Below are positions 10,901-20,031 of a stretch of DNA of 64,000 bases, in pieces (the stretch's first letter is position 1; each line of letters opens with the position of its first letter). The translations under genes and the position numbers were made by a program. A model generated the notes under the pieces. That model searched no databases. It was not told the origin of the DNA and saw nothing but the letters and a program-made list of their open reading frames with translations. Source of the stretch: Caenorhabditis elegans (Eukaryota > Nematoda > Chromadorea > Rhabditida > Rhabditidae); assembly GCF_000002985.6 (NCBI RefSeq), contig NC_003283.11, positions 19,593,501 to 19,657,500 of the forward strand, given 5' to 3'.

Positions 10901-12388
10901 TTTTTCAATTCCAGGGAGCCGGTGTCTCGTCGGCTCTAATTGCAATTATTTCGCGAAAATTGGAGCTCTCACGAGCCGAGAAGCACGTGAACAATTTTAT
11001 GGCCGACTCGAAGCTTACCAATCAACGGAAGAATGCCGCAGCTAGCGTGCTTCAGGAGACATGGTGAGCAGAATACTTGTAAAGTGGCAAAATTTGTGAA
11101 ATCCAAATTCAATCAACGCAAAATTTAATGCTGAGCATTTCATCAGTTGAAAATTTTTTGATATCTCCATCCGCCGAGGAGTTGCACGCGTTTAAAGTTA
11201 CAGCCGGCGAAATAGTGTGGAGAGGGAGAGACGCAGACGCCACCGCTCTCTGCACTCTCCCCCTCCACCACGCTCTCTCGGGCGCCGAAACTTTGAACGC
11301 GTTTATCTCGACAGCGGTTAGAGATACCAAAAAATTTCCAAAACATAAATGATGCAGATTTTTAAGCTCTATTTGATTTCTGCATGAAAATAATAAAAAA
11401 AACTTTACTCCCTTCGAAAAACAACACTTGCAAACTTTGAATTTTTATATGTCAAGTTTTTCCTACTCCACATTTTATGCTGATCATTTCTTCAGTTGAA
11501 CAATTTTTGATATATCTTACCGTAAATGAGATGTAACCATTTAAAGTTTTGCGTTGAGACATTGTGGAGGGGCGAGAGACGCAGACGCCACCCCTCTCTG
11601 CGCTCTCCCCCTCCTATACGCTCTCTCACCGCTCAAAGTTCAAACCACTGTATCTCTGCGGGGAATTGAGCTATCAAAAAATTTCCAACTGATGAAATGC
11701 TCCAAATTCTATGGTCTATTTAAATTTTTCTCAATTTTCCTATTTCAGGTTCATCCACAAGTACAAAAAAGCTCTGCACAAGGGTGACGACTTGCGACTG
11801 CGCCACCATCAACGCCGCTTCCTCCACTCTATCAACGAGTTCCGTCGAATCAAGTGGGACCAGCGAAAGCTCCAAGAAAAAGGAAATTCTCTGCTAGACG
11901 TCGGAAAACTGCACAGCGACATGCACGAGACCCTCTGGGAGATGCACCGTACCCAGGACCACTTCATCTCCCAGATCGACGTGCTCACTCAGAAGATCAT
12001 GGAGCTCCAAATGACTCTGAACACCCGACCGCCGTGTTGTGCTCCACCGACTTCATCATCCAACGACGCGTACTTCTCTACCTCAACTCAGCTGGGCACA
12101 GTACTGCCTACAGTGATCCCGACGATTCCCCTGCCGCCCACGCAGTCGCCAATGCTCCACGCGAGCCAGTCACACCGGGAGCCCCTCCAGGTCACCACCA
12201 CGACTACTACGTCATCAGATGGTCTGCCACGTATTAGCGTCGGATCCACGTCATCAACTGCCACTTCAGCATCCTCTGGGAACGGTAGTCTCCCACAGTG
12301 TACGGTAGATCAATTGTCCAACTGCCCGACCGGCGGGATCTACGCTACAGTAACCACACCGCTGATTTCAAATTTCGAAGAGGTTTAA
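1914..12388 (+). CDS. kcnl-1: SK-type (small-conductance Ca2+-activated) K+ channel, 10 exons
   Basis: Plasma-membrane K+ channel opened by Ca2+ through constitutively bound calmodulin. Exons: 1914-1983, 2943-3093, 8339-8399, 8728-8826, 9080-9284, 10304-10464, 10513-10670, 10721-10862, 10915-11063, 11749-12388. All phases agree and give 611 aa. S1 is near residues 98-118 (exon 4). The family hallmark DSGADDWRVAF follows S2 in exon 5. S4 and S5 are in exons 6-7. The pore helix and selectivity filter SIGYGDIVPN (GYG at 328-330) are in exon 8. S6 and the calmodulin-binding region span exons 9-10 (SRKLELSRAEKHV, then a basic helix and coiled coil to about residue 480). The last ~130 residues are Pro/Ser/Thr-rich. 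A polyA signal lies at 12603-12608. Introns 2, 5 and 9 are stuffed with repeats. The family is certain; the paralogue symbol rests on remembered gene order. The start could differ in other isoforms. Confidence 0.88.
2091..2160 (-). repeat. tRNA-like module 5 (kcnl-1 intron 1)
   Basis: B box cacgggttcgacccc; antisense to the host gene. Confidence 0.75.
2367..2437 (-). repeat. tRNA-like module 6 (kcnl-1 intron 1)
   Basis: B box cgcgggttcgatcccg with a fully paired T-arm; antisense to the host gene. Confidence 0.75.
3183..3253 (+). repeat. tRNA-like module 7 (kcnl-1 intron 2)
   Basis: Plus-strand copy with B box gggggttcgaacccc, followed by a run of 8 T about 10 bases downstream. The A box is damaged (agtctcagccggtaagag). 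Confidence 0.72.
3472..3538 (+). repeat. tRNA-like module 8 (kcnl-1 intron 2)
   Basis: Plus-strand copy; A box tggctcagtcgggtagagg, variant B box atgggttcaatcccc, then a T7 run. Confidence 0.75.
3888..3958 (-). repeat. tRNA-like module 9 (kcnl-1 intron 2)
   Basis: B box caggggttcgaacccc; the middle region differs from its neighbours (complement of cactatctagcc). Confidence 0.72.
4182..4252 (-). repeat. tRNA-like module 10 (kcnl-1 intron 2)
   Basis: The B box is degraded (caggggtttgatcccc, conserved C lost); the A box is intact. Confidence 0.72.
4806..4878 (-). repeat. tRNA-like module 11 (kcnl-1 intron 2)
   Basis: B box caagggttcgaccccc; A-box block tggctcagttgggtacagg. Confidence 0.75.
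5098..5170 (-). repeat. tRNA-like module 12 (kcnl-1 intron 2)
   Basis: B box caggggttcgaccccc; the A-box block tggctcagctggttagagg is the closest of all copies to a standard tRNA D-arm. Confidence 0.77.
5609..5622 (+). promoter_or_regulatory. X-box-like motif in kcnl-1 intron 2
   Basis: GTTACCATGGAGAC fits the RFX/DAF-19 X-box consensus RTHNYYWTRRNRAC at all 14 positions. It follows a GC-richer stretch (about 5380-5560) that looks promoter-like. No new first exon was identified downstream. It could be chance. Confidence 0.3.
5725..5796 (+). repeat. tRNA-like module 13 (kcnl-1 intron 2)
   Basis: Plus-strand copy; A box tggctcagccgggaagcgg; B box caggggttcgaccccag. Confidence 0.75.
6016..6087 (+). 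repeat. tRNA-like module 14 (kcnl-1 intron 2)
   Basis: Plus-strand copy; B box caggggttcgactcccc; a T5 run follows at about 6093. Confidence 0.75.
6310..6322 (+). repeat. C13 homopolymer
   Basis: Thirteen consecutive C in kcnl-1 intron 2. On the other strand it is a G-quadruplex-capable tract. Confidence 0.9.
6650..6721 (-). repeat. tRNA-like module 15 (kcnl-1 intron 2)
   Basis: B box cgtgggttcaatcccc; the middle segment is diverged. Confidence 0.72.
6916..6990 (-). repeat. tRNA-like module 16 (kcnl-1 intron 2)
   Basis: B box ccggggttcgaccccc; last of the kcnl-1 cluster. None is seen from here to about 24.9 kb. Confidence 0.75.
7720..8210 (+). repeat. ~185 bp tandem repeat in kcnl-1 intron 2
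   Basis: About three diverged units, each holding a 'gggacccaaaa' block, an AT-rich stretch, 'tttgtaactctg(c/t)cagttttt' and a 'gagtgattttt'-like block. Related units appear at 58.55-59.05 and 63.0-63.8 kb. Confidence 0.6.
9330..9583. repeat. GC-hairpin palindrome a (kcnl-1 intron 5)
   Basis: Imperfect palindrome of ~250 bp. Outer AT-rich arms carry (a)gttg(a)aa-ttttttgatatct and its inverse gagatatcaaaaa-ttccaactg. Inner arms are G-rich (gtg-ggaggggga-gagtgcagag) and C-rich (tgtgtctctcccccttccacac), forming a GC-rich hairpin core. The ends carry a 'cagcgcaaaattct(a/g)cgtcg' block. All copies listed below share this plan. Confidence 0.8.
9684..9933. repeat. GC-hairpin palindrome b (kcnl-1 intron 5)
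   Basis: Second of three near-head-to-tail copies in this intron; core ggtggagagggagagtgcat / acgtctctccctcctccaca. Confidence 0.8.
10035..10281. repeat. GC-hairpin palindrome c (kcnl-1 intron 5)
   Basis: Third copy; ends 22 bases before the exon 6 acceptor. Confidence 0.8.
11115..11360. repeat. GC-hairpin palindrome d (kcnl-1 intron 9)
   Basis: Core ggagagggagagacgcagac / ctgcactctccccctccacc; the right end is truncated (lacks the cagcg block). Confidence 0.78.
11469..11713. repeat. GC-hairpin palindrome e (kcnl-1 intron 9)
   Basis: Core gaggggcgagagacgcagac / ctgcgctctccccctcctat; ends 36 bases before exon 10. Confidence 0.78.
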
Positions 12389-12671
12389 ACCTATATTTTT
12401 GTATTTTATCATTATTTTAATTTTTTCACCTGTGATTAATTCTGTGTTCGCTCCCCCGTTTTGTCCCATTTTTTTGCCATTTTTGATCTCCTTGTCCTAC
12501 TCCGGTGTTGCCTCCTTCCGTTTGCAATATCAAAATGTGATTCGAAACTTTTTAAAATTTTTTTGACCAACTTTGTCGTTTTTCCCCCGATTTTTTATAT
12601 TGAATAAAGCTAATATTTTGCTTCTGAATTACACAATTTTCCAGTTTTCAGGATTCGATATTAGAAAAATC

Positions 12672-12928
12672 GTGTTCTACTGAAAATTTGAACCAGTTTG
12701 TTAGTTGAAAAATTTTCGATATCTTCATTTTCCGCGGAGTTAGGACGCTTCAAAGTTTGGAGGGGGAGAGAGTGTGGGGCAGAGGGAGAGCGCAGAGAGG
12801 CACACACCCTGCGTCTCTCCCCTTCCACACTGTCTCGCCTCAAAACTTCGGCCACGCGTAACTTCTTAACGGTTAGAGATACTGAAAAATTTCCAACTAG
12901 AGCAATGTTCAGCACAACATTTTGCGTA
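12672..12928. repeat. GC-hairpin palindrome f
   Basis: First of three tandem copies; the arms carry 'cattttccgcggag' and 'cttaacggttagagatactga'. Confidence 0.78.
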
Positions 12929-13019
12929 CAGAGAGGCAGCATTTATTTGAAAATTATAAAATTGAAGAAACTTTTTAGATTTTCTTGTCAATTGTTCAAA
13001 ATTTTGATACAAAATTCTG

Positions 13020-13278
13020 AAAGATCATCACATAACAATCATTTTTGTCTTTTATAGTTCCTCGATATCTTCATTTTCCGCGGAGATATGAAGGTTCAAA
13101 GTTTGGAGGGTGAGAGAGTATGGTGGAGGGGGAGAGCGCAGAAAGGCTCGCGCACCCTGCGTCTTACCCCCCTCCACACTCTCTCACCTCAAAACTTTGA
13201 GCGCGCATAACTTTTTAACGGTTAGAGATACTGAAAAATTTCCAACTGGAGCAATGTTCAGCACAACATTTTGCGTAC
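13020..13278. repeat. GC-hairpin palindrome g
   Basis: Together with ~95 bases of flank it is part of a ~350 bp direct duplication: the stretch from about 12.90 to 13.25 kb recurs from about 13.25 to 13.56 kb with few changes. Confidence 0.78.
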
Positions 13279-13364
13279 AGAGGGGCAGCATTTATTTGAA
13301 ATATTTCAAATTGAATAAAATTTTCAGACTTTTTTTCAATTTTTCAAAATTTTGATGCAAAATT

Positions 13365-13622
13365 CTGAAAGAACATCACATAACAATCATTTTTGTCTTT
13401 TATAGTTTCTCGATATCTTCATTTTCCGCGGAGATATGAAGGTTCAAAGTTTGGAGGGTGAGAGAGTATGGTGGAGAGGGAGAGCGCAGAGAGGCACACA
13501 CCCTGCGTCTCTCCGCCACCCACACTGTCTCGCTTCAAAACTTCGAACGCGCATAACTTCTTAACGGTCAGAGATATCGAAAAAATTCGTAAAAGAAAAA
13601 TGTTTAGCGCAACATTTTGCGT
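13365..13622. repeat. GC-hairpin palindrome h
   Basis: Third copy of the tandem set. Its left half is almost identical to copy g, including the 'aatcatttttgtcttttatag' type flank. Confidence 0.78.
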
Positions 13623-13866
13623 TCATTAAGAAAACTTTTCACAAAAAGAATTCAAATATTTAGACAATTTTAGGGGACAAATGTTTTTGTCAGGTCAAAA
13701 TGTTAATTTGATCAAGCCTTTGTGATTATAACAACGTTTTCCGACCAAAAAAAAAGTGTAGAATTCACCGAATTTCTCCAGTTTTTCGGGGTAAAGTGTA
13801 AAATTTTGGACCAGAATTGTCTTGTTTTAATGATCATCGCCGATCATCGAAACAGATTCGGCATAT

Positions 13867-13907
13867 TGATAAAAATGACGTCACCTTGAAAATTGTATAG
13901 TATAAAA
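13867..13907 (+). promoter_or_regulatory. nlp-25 promoter: GATA, CRE and TATA elements
   Basis: TGATAA at 13867-13872, a perfect CRE palindrome TGACGTCA at 13876-13883 and TATAAAA at 13901-13907, 110 bases before the ATG. GATA sites fit epidermal or intestinal ELT factors. The function of each site is inferred. Confidence 0.5.
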
Positions 13908-14010
13908 TGCGTTGATTTTCTTATAAACTTCAATTATTTTTCTACACTTTTCGAGATATTTTTCAACCAAATTTTATCGATATCTTCTTTTCCCAGATTT
14001 TTTTTTCAAT

Positions 14011-14846
14011 ATGCAATCACTAATTGCGCTTCTCCTGCTATTAGTGTGCTTCTTACACTTGGCACAGTGCCAATGGGGTGGTGGATGGAATAATGGAGGT
14101 GGATATGGTAACCCGTATGGGGGTTATGGCAGAGGTGGAGGATATGGTGGCGGATATGGAGGTAAACTAAAAAACGTGTAAAATTGAATGTGGAATATGG
14201 TGCATTTTGTAAATTCCCAGAAATATTGAGTTTGAGCCAAGTTATGGCCGTTTGAAGTTTGTGGCATAGAAACCCAAATTCTGGATTTTCTAGGCCATCA
14301 AAAGTTAAGTAAGATAAAAATGCGCATAATTGTTCATAGATGAATGTTATGTATCTGAATTTTGAGAAAAAAAACCCTGTTTTGAGCCAAAATATCGCCG
14401 GTTTAAGTTGGTGGCCTAGAAACACAAAGTTTGAATTTTCTAGGCCATCAAAACTTAAATTATGCAAAAATGAGCATAACTTTTCAGAGATAAGTATAGT
14501 GTTCCTGTAATTGAAAAACTTCACTTTTTCCCGAAGTTATAACCATTTGAAGTTAGTGGCCTAGAAACCCAAGTTTCATGTTTTCTAGGCCATAAAAAAA
14601 TTAAATTAGCTAAAAATGCGGCCAACTTTCCATAGATGAATATAATTTTTCGAAAATTGAAAAATATCAATTTTAAGCAAAGTTATTGTTGTTTGAAGTT
14701 GGTGGCCTAGAAACCCAAATTTTATATTTTCAGGTGGTTTTGGAGCACAGCAAGCCTATAATGTGCAGAATGCAGCTAGAATTGGAACAGAAGTTGCAGA
14801 AGGTGTCTTGGTAGCTGAGGAAGTGTCTGAGGCGATTGGAAAATAA
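14011..14846 (+). CDS. nlp-25: secreted Gly-rich (QWGG) peptide precursor, NLP-25-like
   Basis: Exons 14011-14161 and 14734-14846 join in phase 1 to give 87 aa. Residues 1-20 are a clear signal peptide ending AQC, so the mature chain would begin QWGGGWNNGG, allowing a pyroglutamate N-terminus. Then comes a Tyr/Gly-rich segment with YGGYGRGGGYGGGYGG. Exon 2 encodes a non-repetitive helical tail (AARIGTEVAEG...EAIGK). A likely SL acceptor (tttcccag) lies 16-20 bases upstream, and AATAAA is at 14899-14904. In C. elegans such YGGW-type peptides are epidermally expressed and several are antimicrobial; action here is inferred. It is first of a three-gene cluster. The symbol comes from remembered gene order next to kcnl-1, and the peptide fits. 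Confidence 0.75.
14214..14733. repeat. palindromic tandem repeat filling the nlp-25 intron
   Basis: Units of about 120 bp contain 'ggtggcctagaaaccc' and its inverse 'tctaggccatcaaa', plus 'gagccaagttatggccgtttg'. The same family fills the nlp-26 intron. Confidence 0.75.
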
Positions 14847-14919
14847 TTTTAACTACATGTTTTCTGTATAAAATTGTTTTTTTTTTTGAAATTAAAAAAA
14901 TAAATAACTTCATCTTATA

Positions 14920-15170
14920 GAGCAGACAATTTGAAAAATTTTTTCAGTTGAAAAAATTTCAATATCTCTGCTTTCCGCGGAGATACGACGGTTCAAAACT
15001 GTGAGGGGTGAGAGAGTGTGGTGGAGGGGGAGAGTGTAGAGAGGCACGCACCCTGCGTCTCTCCCCCTCCCACACTATTTTGGCATTAAAACTTTGAGCG
15101 CGCGTAGCTCCTTAACGGTAAGGGATATCGAAAAAATTTTCACTGCAGAAATGATCAGCGCAAAATTTTG
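14920..15170. repeat. GC-hairpin palindrome i
   Basis: Intergenic, about 75 bases after the nlp-25 stop; core ggtggagggggagagtgtag / tgcgtctctccccctcccac. Confidence 0.8.
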
Positions 15171-15310
15171 AACAAACTGCCGTACATTTTAAAGTGTTTA
15201 GTTGAAAAGTCTCGAAAAAAACCGCGGACAAAAGATGAAAGCGGCGGTTCAAATTAGTTAGTGTAAGACGGCGCGCACAAATCAGAATAGGCAGTCTTTG
15301 CCCGCGCGTC

Positions 15311-15415
15311 TTTATCATATCAGTTTCCTATTTGGTGTACCCATTTGATTGATAGTCTATTGGATTTTCGAGAAGAAAAACTGTATGGTGACATCACTCG
15401 GCGGCGGGTATAAAA
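15311..15415 (+). promoter_or_regulatory. orphaned core promoter (GATA plus TATAAAA) of the middle Gly-rich gene
   Basis: CTTTATCA (inverse TGATAAAG) is at 15311-15318, TTCGAGAA (one heat-shock-type pair) near 15367, and GGGTATAAAAGCAGC with TATAAAA at 15409-15415. No gene starts within 1.2 kb. The next start codon is 16663, and the intervening DNA is mostly tandem repeat. This looks like the promoter of the 16663 gene separated from it by an insertion. Confidence 0.5.
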
Positions 15416-15589
15416 GCAGCTTTGTCTCAGCGATTCTGACCAGTCAGAAATGGCTTTGTTTCGTTGCTTTTTGTGAATTTTTTGGCCCAAAATTTGTATA
15501 TATTTGAGCATATTTAGGCAAATTTCCATATTTTTCAAATTACGCGAAATTTCTAAAATTAAAAAAAAATTCAAAAAATTTCAAAATTT

Positions 15590-16610
15590 TCGAAGTCCAT
15601 AAATCGCTCAGTTTTTGAGATTTTCAGTTTTTTTTTTGACTAAGATACCATTTTGAATATTTGTTTTACTATTAAAAACTACTTTAGCTCTTAAAATTAT
15701 GATAGTTACTGAACAAATCTGAAAGTTCCAAAATGCCTTTTTTTAAGTTTTTTTTTTTTTTTTTAAGTTTTAACTAATTAGGCAAGACTTCAAGCTGAAT
15801 TTTAAGACAAACATGGGATGAAAATCTCAAAAACTGAGCGAGTTATGGATTTTCGAAAATCTTAAAAAATTTAAAATTTAAAATTTTTTCTTTAATTTTA
15901 GGTCCTGCCGCGAAAAACTCTTTGACTACTGTAATCACTAGAGCTAACATTTAATTTGGCTTTTTATAGAAAAAAAACCAGATTTAAGGTGAATTTTAAG
16001 TCAAAAATGGGCCTAAAAGCTCAAAAACTGAGCGAGTTATGGATTTTCGAATACCTTCAAAATTTTTGAAATTTTTGAAATTTAAGTTTCTGTCGCGAAA
16101 ACTCTTTTTGTACTGGTATAAAAGTTCATAACGTTAAATTTTAATTTTTAAAGAAAAATACAAGATTCAATCTAATTTTTAAGCCAAAAATGGGCTTAAA
16201 AACTCAAAAACTGAGCGAGTTATGGATTTTCAAAAATTATCAAAAAAAATTGTGTTTTTTAAATTTAGGTCCTGTCGCGAAAACGTTTTGGGTACTGTAA
16301 TCACTATGGCTCACATCCCAATAATTATTTTTGCAGTAAAGAACAAACTTTACGGTAAATTTTAAGTCAAAAATGGAGTGAAAATCTGAAAAACTGGCCG
16401 ATTTATGGATTCTCGAAAATGTACGAAATTATCGAGTTTTTGAATATAAGGTCCTGACGCGAAAACTCTTTGGGTACTGTAACCACTATAGTTTACGGTT
16501 CAACACTATTTTGGCAAAAAAACACAAGCTTTAAGGTAAATTTTAAGTCAAAAATGGAGTGAAACTCTGAAAAACTGGCCGATTTATGGATTTTCGAAAA
16601 TCTTCCAATT
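15590..16610. repeat. ~180-190 bp tandem repeat with inverted first unit
   Basis: The block 'ctgagcgagttatggatttt' recurs near 15841, 16034, 16217, 16400 and 16581 (the last two as ggccgatttatgga). Each is followed by 'ggtcctg(c/t)cgcgaaaa'. At 15597 the block is present inverted (tccataaatcgctcag), so the region starts and ends with mirror-image sequence. Confidence 0.75.
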
Positions 16611-16662
16611 TTGTTTTTTTTTTAATTCTCACTTTTTTTTCACAATTTTGAACATTTCCAGA

Positions 16663-18564
16663 ATGCAGAAATTGACAATTCTCCTACTTCTGACCATCCT
16701 GGGCCTCGCGACATGTCAATGGGGCCCCGGAGGCTGGGGTGGTGGCCCCGGGCGATGGGGTGGCTGGGGAGGCAACAGGTGGGGCGGCGGTGGAGGCCCC
16801 GGAGGCTGGGGGAGTAAGTTTTTTCAGCCAATTTTTCAGGTGGAAACTGAGGTTTTTTAGATAATGGCGGCGGAGGCTGGGGACGAGGTGGAGGCCGAGG
16901 CGGAGGCGATTGGGGAGGCAATAATGGGGGAGGTGGCAACTGGGGAGGCAGTGAGTTTCAGCAAAAGTTTAGAGCTTTCAGCAAGATTTTACATTGAAAT
17001 TTTCAGACGGAGGTGGTCGCGGTGACTGGGGAGGTAATGGAGGCGGTGGCCGAGGAGGCGGAGGCCGAGGCGATTGGGGAGGAAATAACAATGGCGGAGG
17101 CGGAAACTGGGGCGGTGGTGGTAACAATGATGGAGGATGGGGAGGAAGTAAGTTTTCCTGTGAAGGTTCTGAAAATTCTGTAAGTTTTCAGATAATGGAG
17201 GCGGAGGTGGAGGTCGTGGAGGCGGTGGTCGTGGAGGTGACGGTCGCGGACCACCTGGAAGCAATGGAGGAGGCGATTGGGGAGGCAGTGAGTTTTTTTT
17301 GGTTTTTCTTTTTTTTTGTAAAAATTCGAAAAGTACAAAAAATTTGAAACATTTCACCAATTGGAAGTTTTTTAATACCTCTCCTCTCCGCTGAGCTATA
17401 CACGTTTGTAGTTTGGAGGCGAGAGAGTGTGGTGGAGGGGGAGAGCGCAGAGAGGCACGCACCCAGCGTCTCTCCTCCTCCCACACTATTTCACCGCTGT
17501 AGCTTTGAACACGCATAACTCCTTAACGGTTAGAGATATCAAAAAACTTTCAACTAGAGAAATGTTCAGCACACAATTTTGCGTGCAGTGAGGCATAGGT
17601 TATTTGAAAAATATAAAATTGTAGGAAATTTTCAGTTTTGTTTTCAAATTTTTTGAAATGTTGTCTGAATATTCTCATAGAACATCAAATTTCAAACGTT
17701 TTGGGTTTTCTGAGTTTATCGATATCTCCACCCTCAGCGAAGATATACAAGTTCAAAGTATTGAGGCAAAAGAGTGTGGTGGAGGGGGAGAGTGCAGAGA
17801 GCGGTGGCGTCTGCGTCTCTCCCCCTTCCGCACTATTTCACCGTTGCAACTTTAAACACGAATAACTCTTTAACGATTAGAGATATCGAAAAACTTTCAA
17901 CTGGAGAATGATCAGCACAAAATTCTGCGTCGAACAAAAATGAGATTTCAGTGATTCCACATTTTTCGAAAAAAAAATTAGCAAGTGCACAATATTTTCA
18001 TGTGCTTTATGCGAATTCGTTTTAAAACCTGAAAGAAACACCCATTAATTGGCTTTAAATTTTTAGTTGAAATATATTATCCATTTGAAAAGCAATTTGG
18101 TGTACAGATTACGTACAACTTTGCAGTATTTTTGAATCAAAAATTCAAAATTTGAAAATTTTGATAGCATCATCACATAGAGCCAATAATTCTGAGTATT
18201 CCGTCAATTTGAAGTTTTTCGATATCTCCACCCTCAGCGGAGATATGCCAGTTTAAAGTATTGAGGGGGAGAGAGTGTGGTGGAGGGGGAGAGTGCAGAG
18301 AGGCAGGCACCCTGCGTCTCTCCCCTCTCACACTATTTCACCGCTGCAGCTTTAAACGCGCATAACTCTTCAGCGGGGAGAGCTATCGAAAAACTTCCAA
18401 CTACAAAAATGATCAGCACAGCATTTTGCGTCGATTAAGCTAAACAAATTTCTATTTCAGACGGCGGAGGCGGTCGAGGAGGCGGCGGTGGCCGTGGTGG
18501 AGGTGGAGGTGGAGGTGCCGGAGAACGAATTGCCGAAGGTGTCCTTGGAGCGTTGTTGGGATAA
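16663..18564 (+). CDS. secreted Gly/Trp/Arg-rich protein, 5 exons
   Basis: Exons 16663-16813, 16861-16950, 17007-17147, 17192-17287 and 18461-18564 give 193 aa. ATG lies one base after a TTTCCAG, a likely SL1 acceptor. The signal peptide ends ATC and the mature chain begins QWGPGGWGGG, as in the nlp-25 precursor. The rest is almost entirely Gly with Trp, Arg, Asn and Asp (GGGRGDWGGN-type units). It ends in a short non-repetitive tail GERIAEGVLGALLG, similar to the tail of the upstream gene (EVAEGVLVAEE). Every intron is phase 1 after an A, so each exon starts with an Asn codon and the three middle exons (90, 141 and 96 nt) can be added or skipped without frameshift. Intron 4 holds three palindromes. 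Probably epidermal structural or defence peptide; I do not assign a name. Confidence 0.82.
17335..17586. repeat. GC-hairpin palindrome j (intron 4 of middle Gly-rich gene)
   Basis: Core ggtggagggggagagcgcag / cagcgtctctcctcctccca; first of three copies in a 1.17 kb intron. Confidence 0.8.
17680..17932. repeat. GC-hairpin palindrome k (same intron)
   Basis: Outer arm 'gtttatcgatatctccaccc'; core gtggtggagggggagagtgc / gtctctcccccttccgcact. Confidence 0.8.
18178..18433. repeat. GC-hairpin palindrome l (same intron)
   Basis: Ends 27 bases before exon 5; shares with copy k the 'catagagccaataattctga' type left flank. Confidence 0.8.
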
Positions 18565-19004
18565 ACTGATCTCTCATTTGTCTTCTCTTTTATATACATT
18601 TCCGTGTTTGTATGAATTGGCTGTGTCGAAAAATACCGGTTTTCGATTTTTTTTTTTTTTTTGATAACTGATAGGTCAGACTGATATGTCTTAAGAGGAC
18701 AAAGAGAATAAGAAGACAGAAAACTGAAAAAAAAGTATAGTTTTTTCTGACAAGTCACGGAATTTGTGATGTAGTAGTAGTGGTCAGTGAAGTGATAGTG
18801 GTGTCTAAAAACGGCAGAAGTTCAGACGGAATTTGACATCCAAAACAGCTCAACTGAAAATTTTGCGGAAACCGGCTAAATTCAGTGGGAAAATTTTGTA
18901 AAGTCTGAAAATAAACACATTTTGAAATTTTCAAGGTACTGTAGACTATAGGCTTCCTTTAAACTTTAAAAATAAATATTATACATTCGTTGAAAAATAC
19001 AAGG

Positions 19005-19678
19005 ATTCTGTAAATTTCTGGTGAGAAATTCAAATTTTTAGTCAATGTTCGGTAGGAAATTCGAATAATTTTCAGTGAATTTTCAACGGGAAATTCAAGT
19101 TTTCAGTCAATTTTTGGCGGAAATTCAAATTTTTAGTCAATGTTCGGTAGGAAATTCGAATAATTTTCAGTGAATTTTCAACGGGAAATTCAAATTTTCA
19201 ATCAATTTTTGGCGGGAAATTCAAGTTTTCAGTCAATTTTTGGCGGAAATTCAAATTTTCAGTCAATTTTTGGCCTAAAATTCAAATTTTCAGTCAATTT
19301 TCGGCGGGAATTTTAAATTTTCAGTCATTTTTTGGCGGAAAATTCGAATTTTCGGTCAATTTTTGGCGGGAAATTAAAATTTTCAGTCAATTTTCAGCGG
19401 GTAATTTGAATTTTCAGTTAATTTTCTGGCGGGAAATTCAAATTTTCAGTCATTTTTTGGCGGGAAATTCAATGTTTCAGTCAATATTTTTTTCGGAAAA
19501 TTCAAATTTTCAGTCATTTTTTGGCGGGAAATTTAAATTTTCAGTCAATTTTTGGCGGGAAATTCAATGTTTCAGTCAATTTTCAGCGGGTAATTTGAAT
19601 TTTCAGTTAATTTTTGACGGGAAATTCAAATTTTCAGTCAATTTTGGCGGGAATTTTAAATTTTCGGGCAGTTTTTGA
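19005..19678 (+). repeat. ~31 bp GGCGGGAAATTC array 1
   Basis: About twenty degenerate units of caaattttcagtcaattttt followed by ggcgggaaatt. Many units carry GGCGGGAAATTCAAA. Open frames across it (for example 19406-19678) are repeat translations. Confidence 0.85.
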
Positions 19679-19802
19679 TGACAAATCGCATCACCGGAAG
19701 CAATTTTCTAGATCAAACAGGTCAACAGATAGTTCAAATCCAAATTGATTCGTCAAATAAAGGAGTCGATACTAGATACTACTCATCATCACATTTCAAA
19801 AC

Positions 19803-19936
19803 TTATCACGTTGATAACAAAAATCTTCTGCGTCTCTCTAGATTTTACATACTATTTCGGCGATAGTTCAGCATCAAAAATTGAGAAAAAAGGTGGGTCT
19901 TTTGGCAGAAAAAATTGAGAGAAAAAAGTATAAATA
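19803..19936 (+). promoter_or_regulatory. nlp-26 promoter: inverted GATA pair and TATA box
   Basis: TTATCA-CGT-TGATAA (19803-19817) is a mirror-image pair of GATA sites 3 bases apart, about 215 bases before the start codon. TATAAATA is at 19929-19936, 103 bases before the ATG, close to the 110 bases seen for nlp-25. Confidence 0.55.
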
Positions 19937-20031
19937 CTGATGAAAATTTGGTAGTTTTTCAAAAATCACTGCGCATTTTTTTAGTTCCCTTAACAAATTT
20001 TGAAATTTTTGTACTAAAAATTTCTAGAATT

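Larger units (their letters stand above)
12389..14010. other. intergenic, kcnl-1 to nlp-25
   Basis: Holds the kcnl-1 3'UTR (to about 12.63 kb), palindromes f-h, and from about 13.64 kb the promoter of the next gene. No coding exon is seen. Confidence 0.7.
18565..20031. other. intergenic, Gly-rich gene to nlp-26
   Basis: 3' flank to about 18.95 kb with a T-run at 18645, then a GGCGGGAAATTC-type array (19.0-19.68 kb), then the nlp-26 promoter. No coding exon seen. Confidence 0.65.

Noticed and set aside
14006..14524. 172-codon minus-strand ORF opposite nlp-25
   Set aside because: Antisense to a signal-peptide exon and to the palindromic intron; no independent support.
19005..19678. Regular repeats with spacers that superficially recall a CRISPR array
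   Set aside because: Units are directly abutting and degenerate with no unique spacers, and the genome is eukaryotic.
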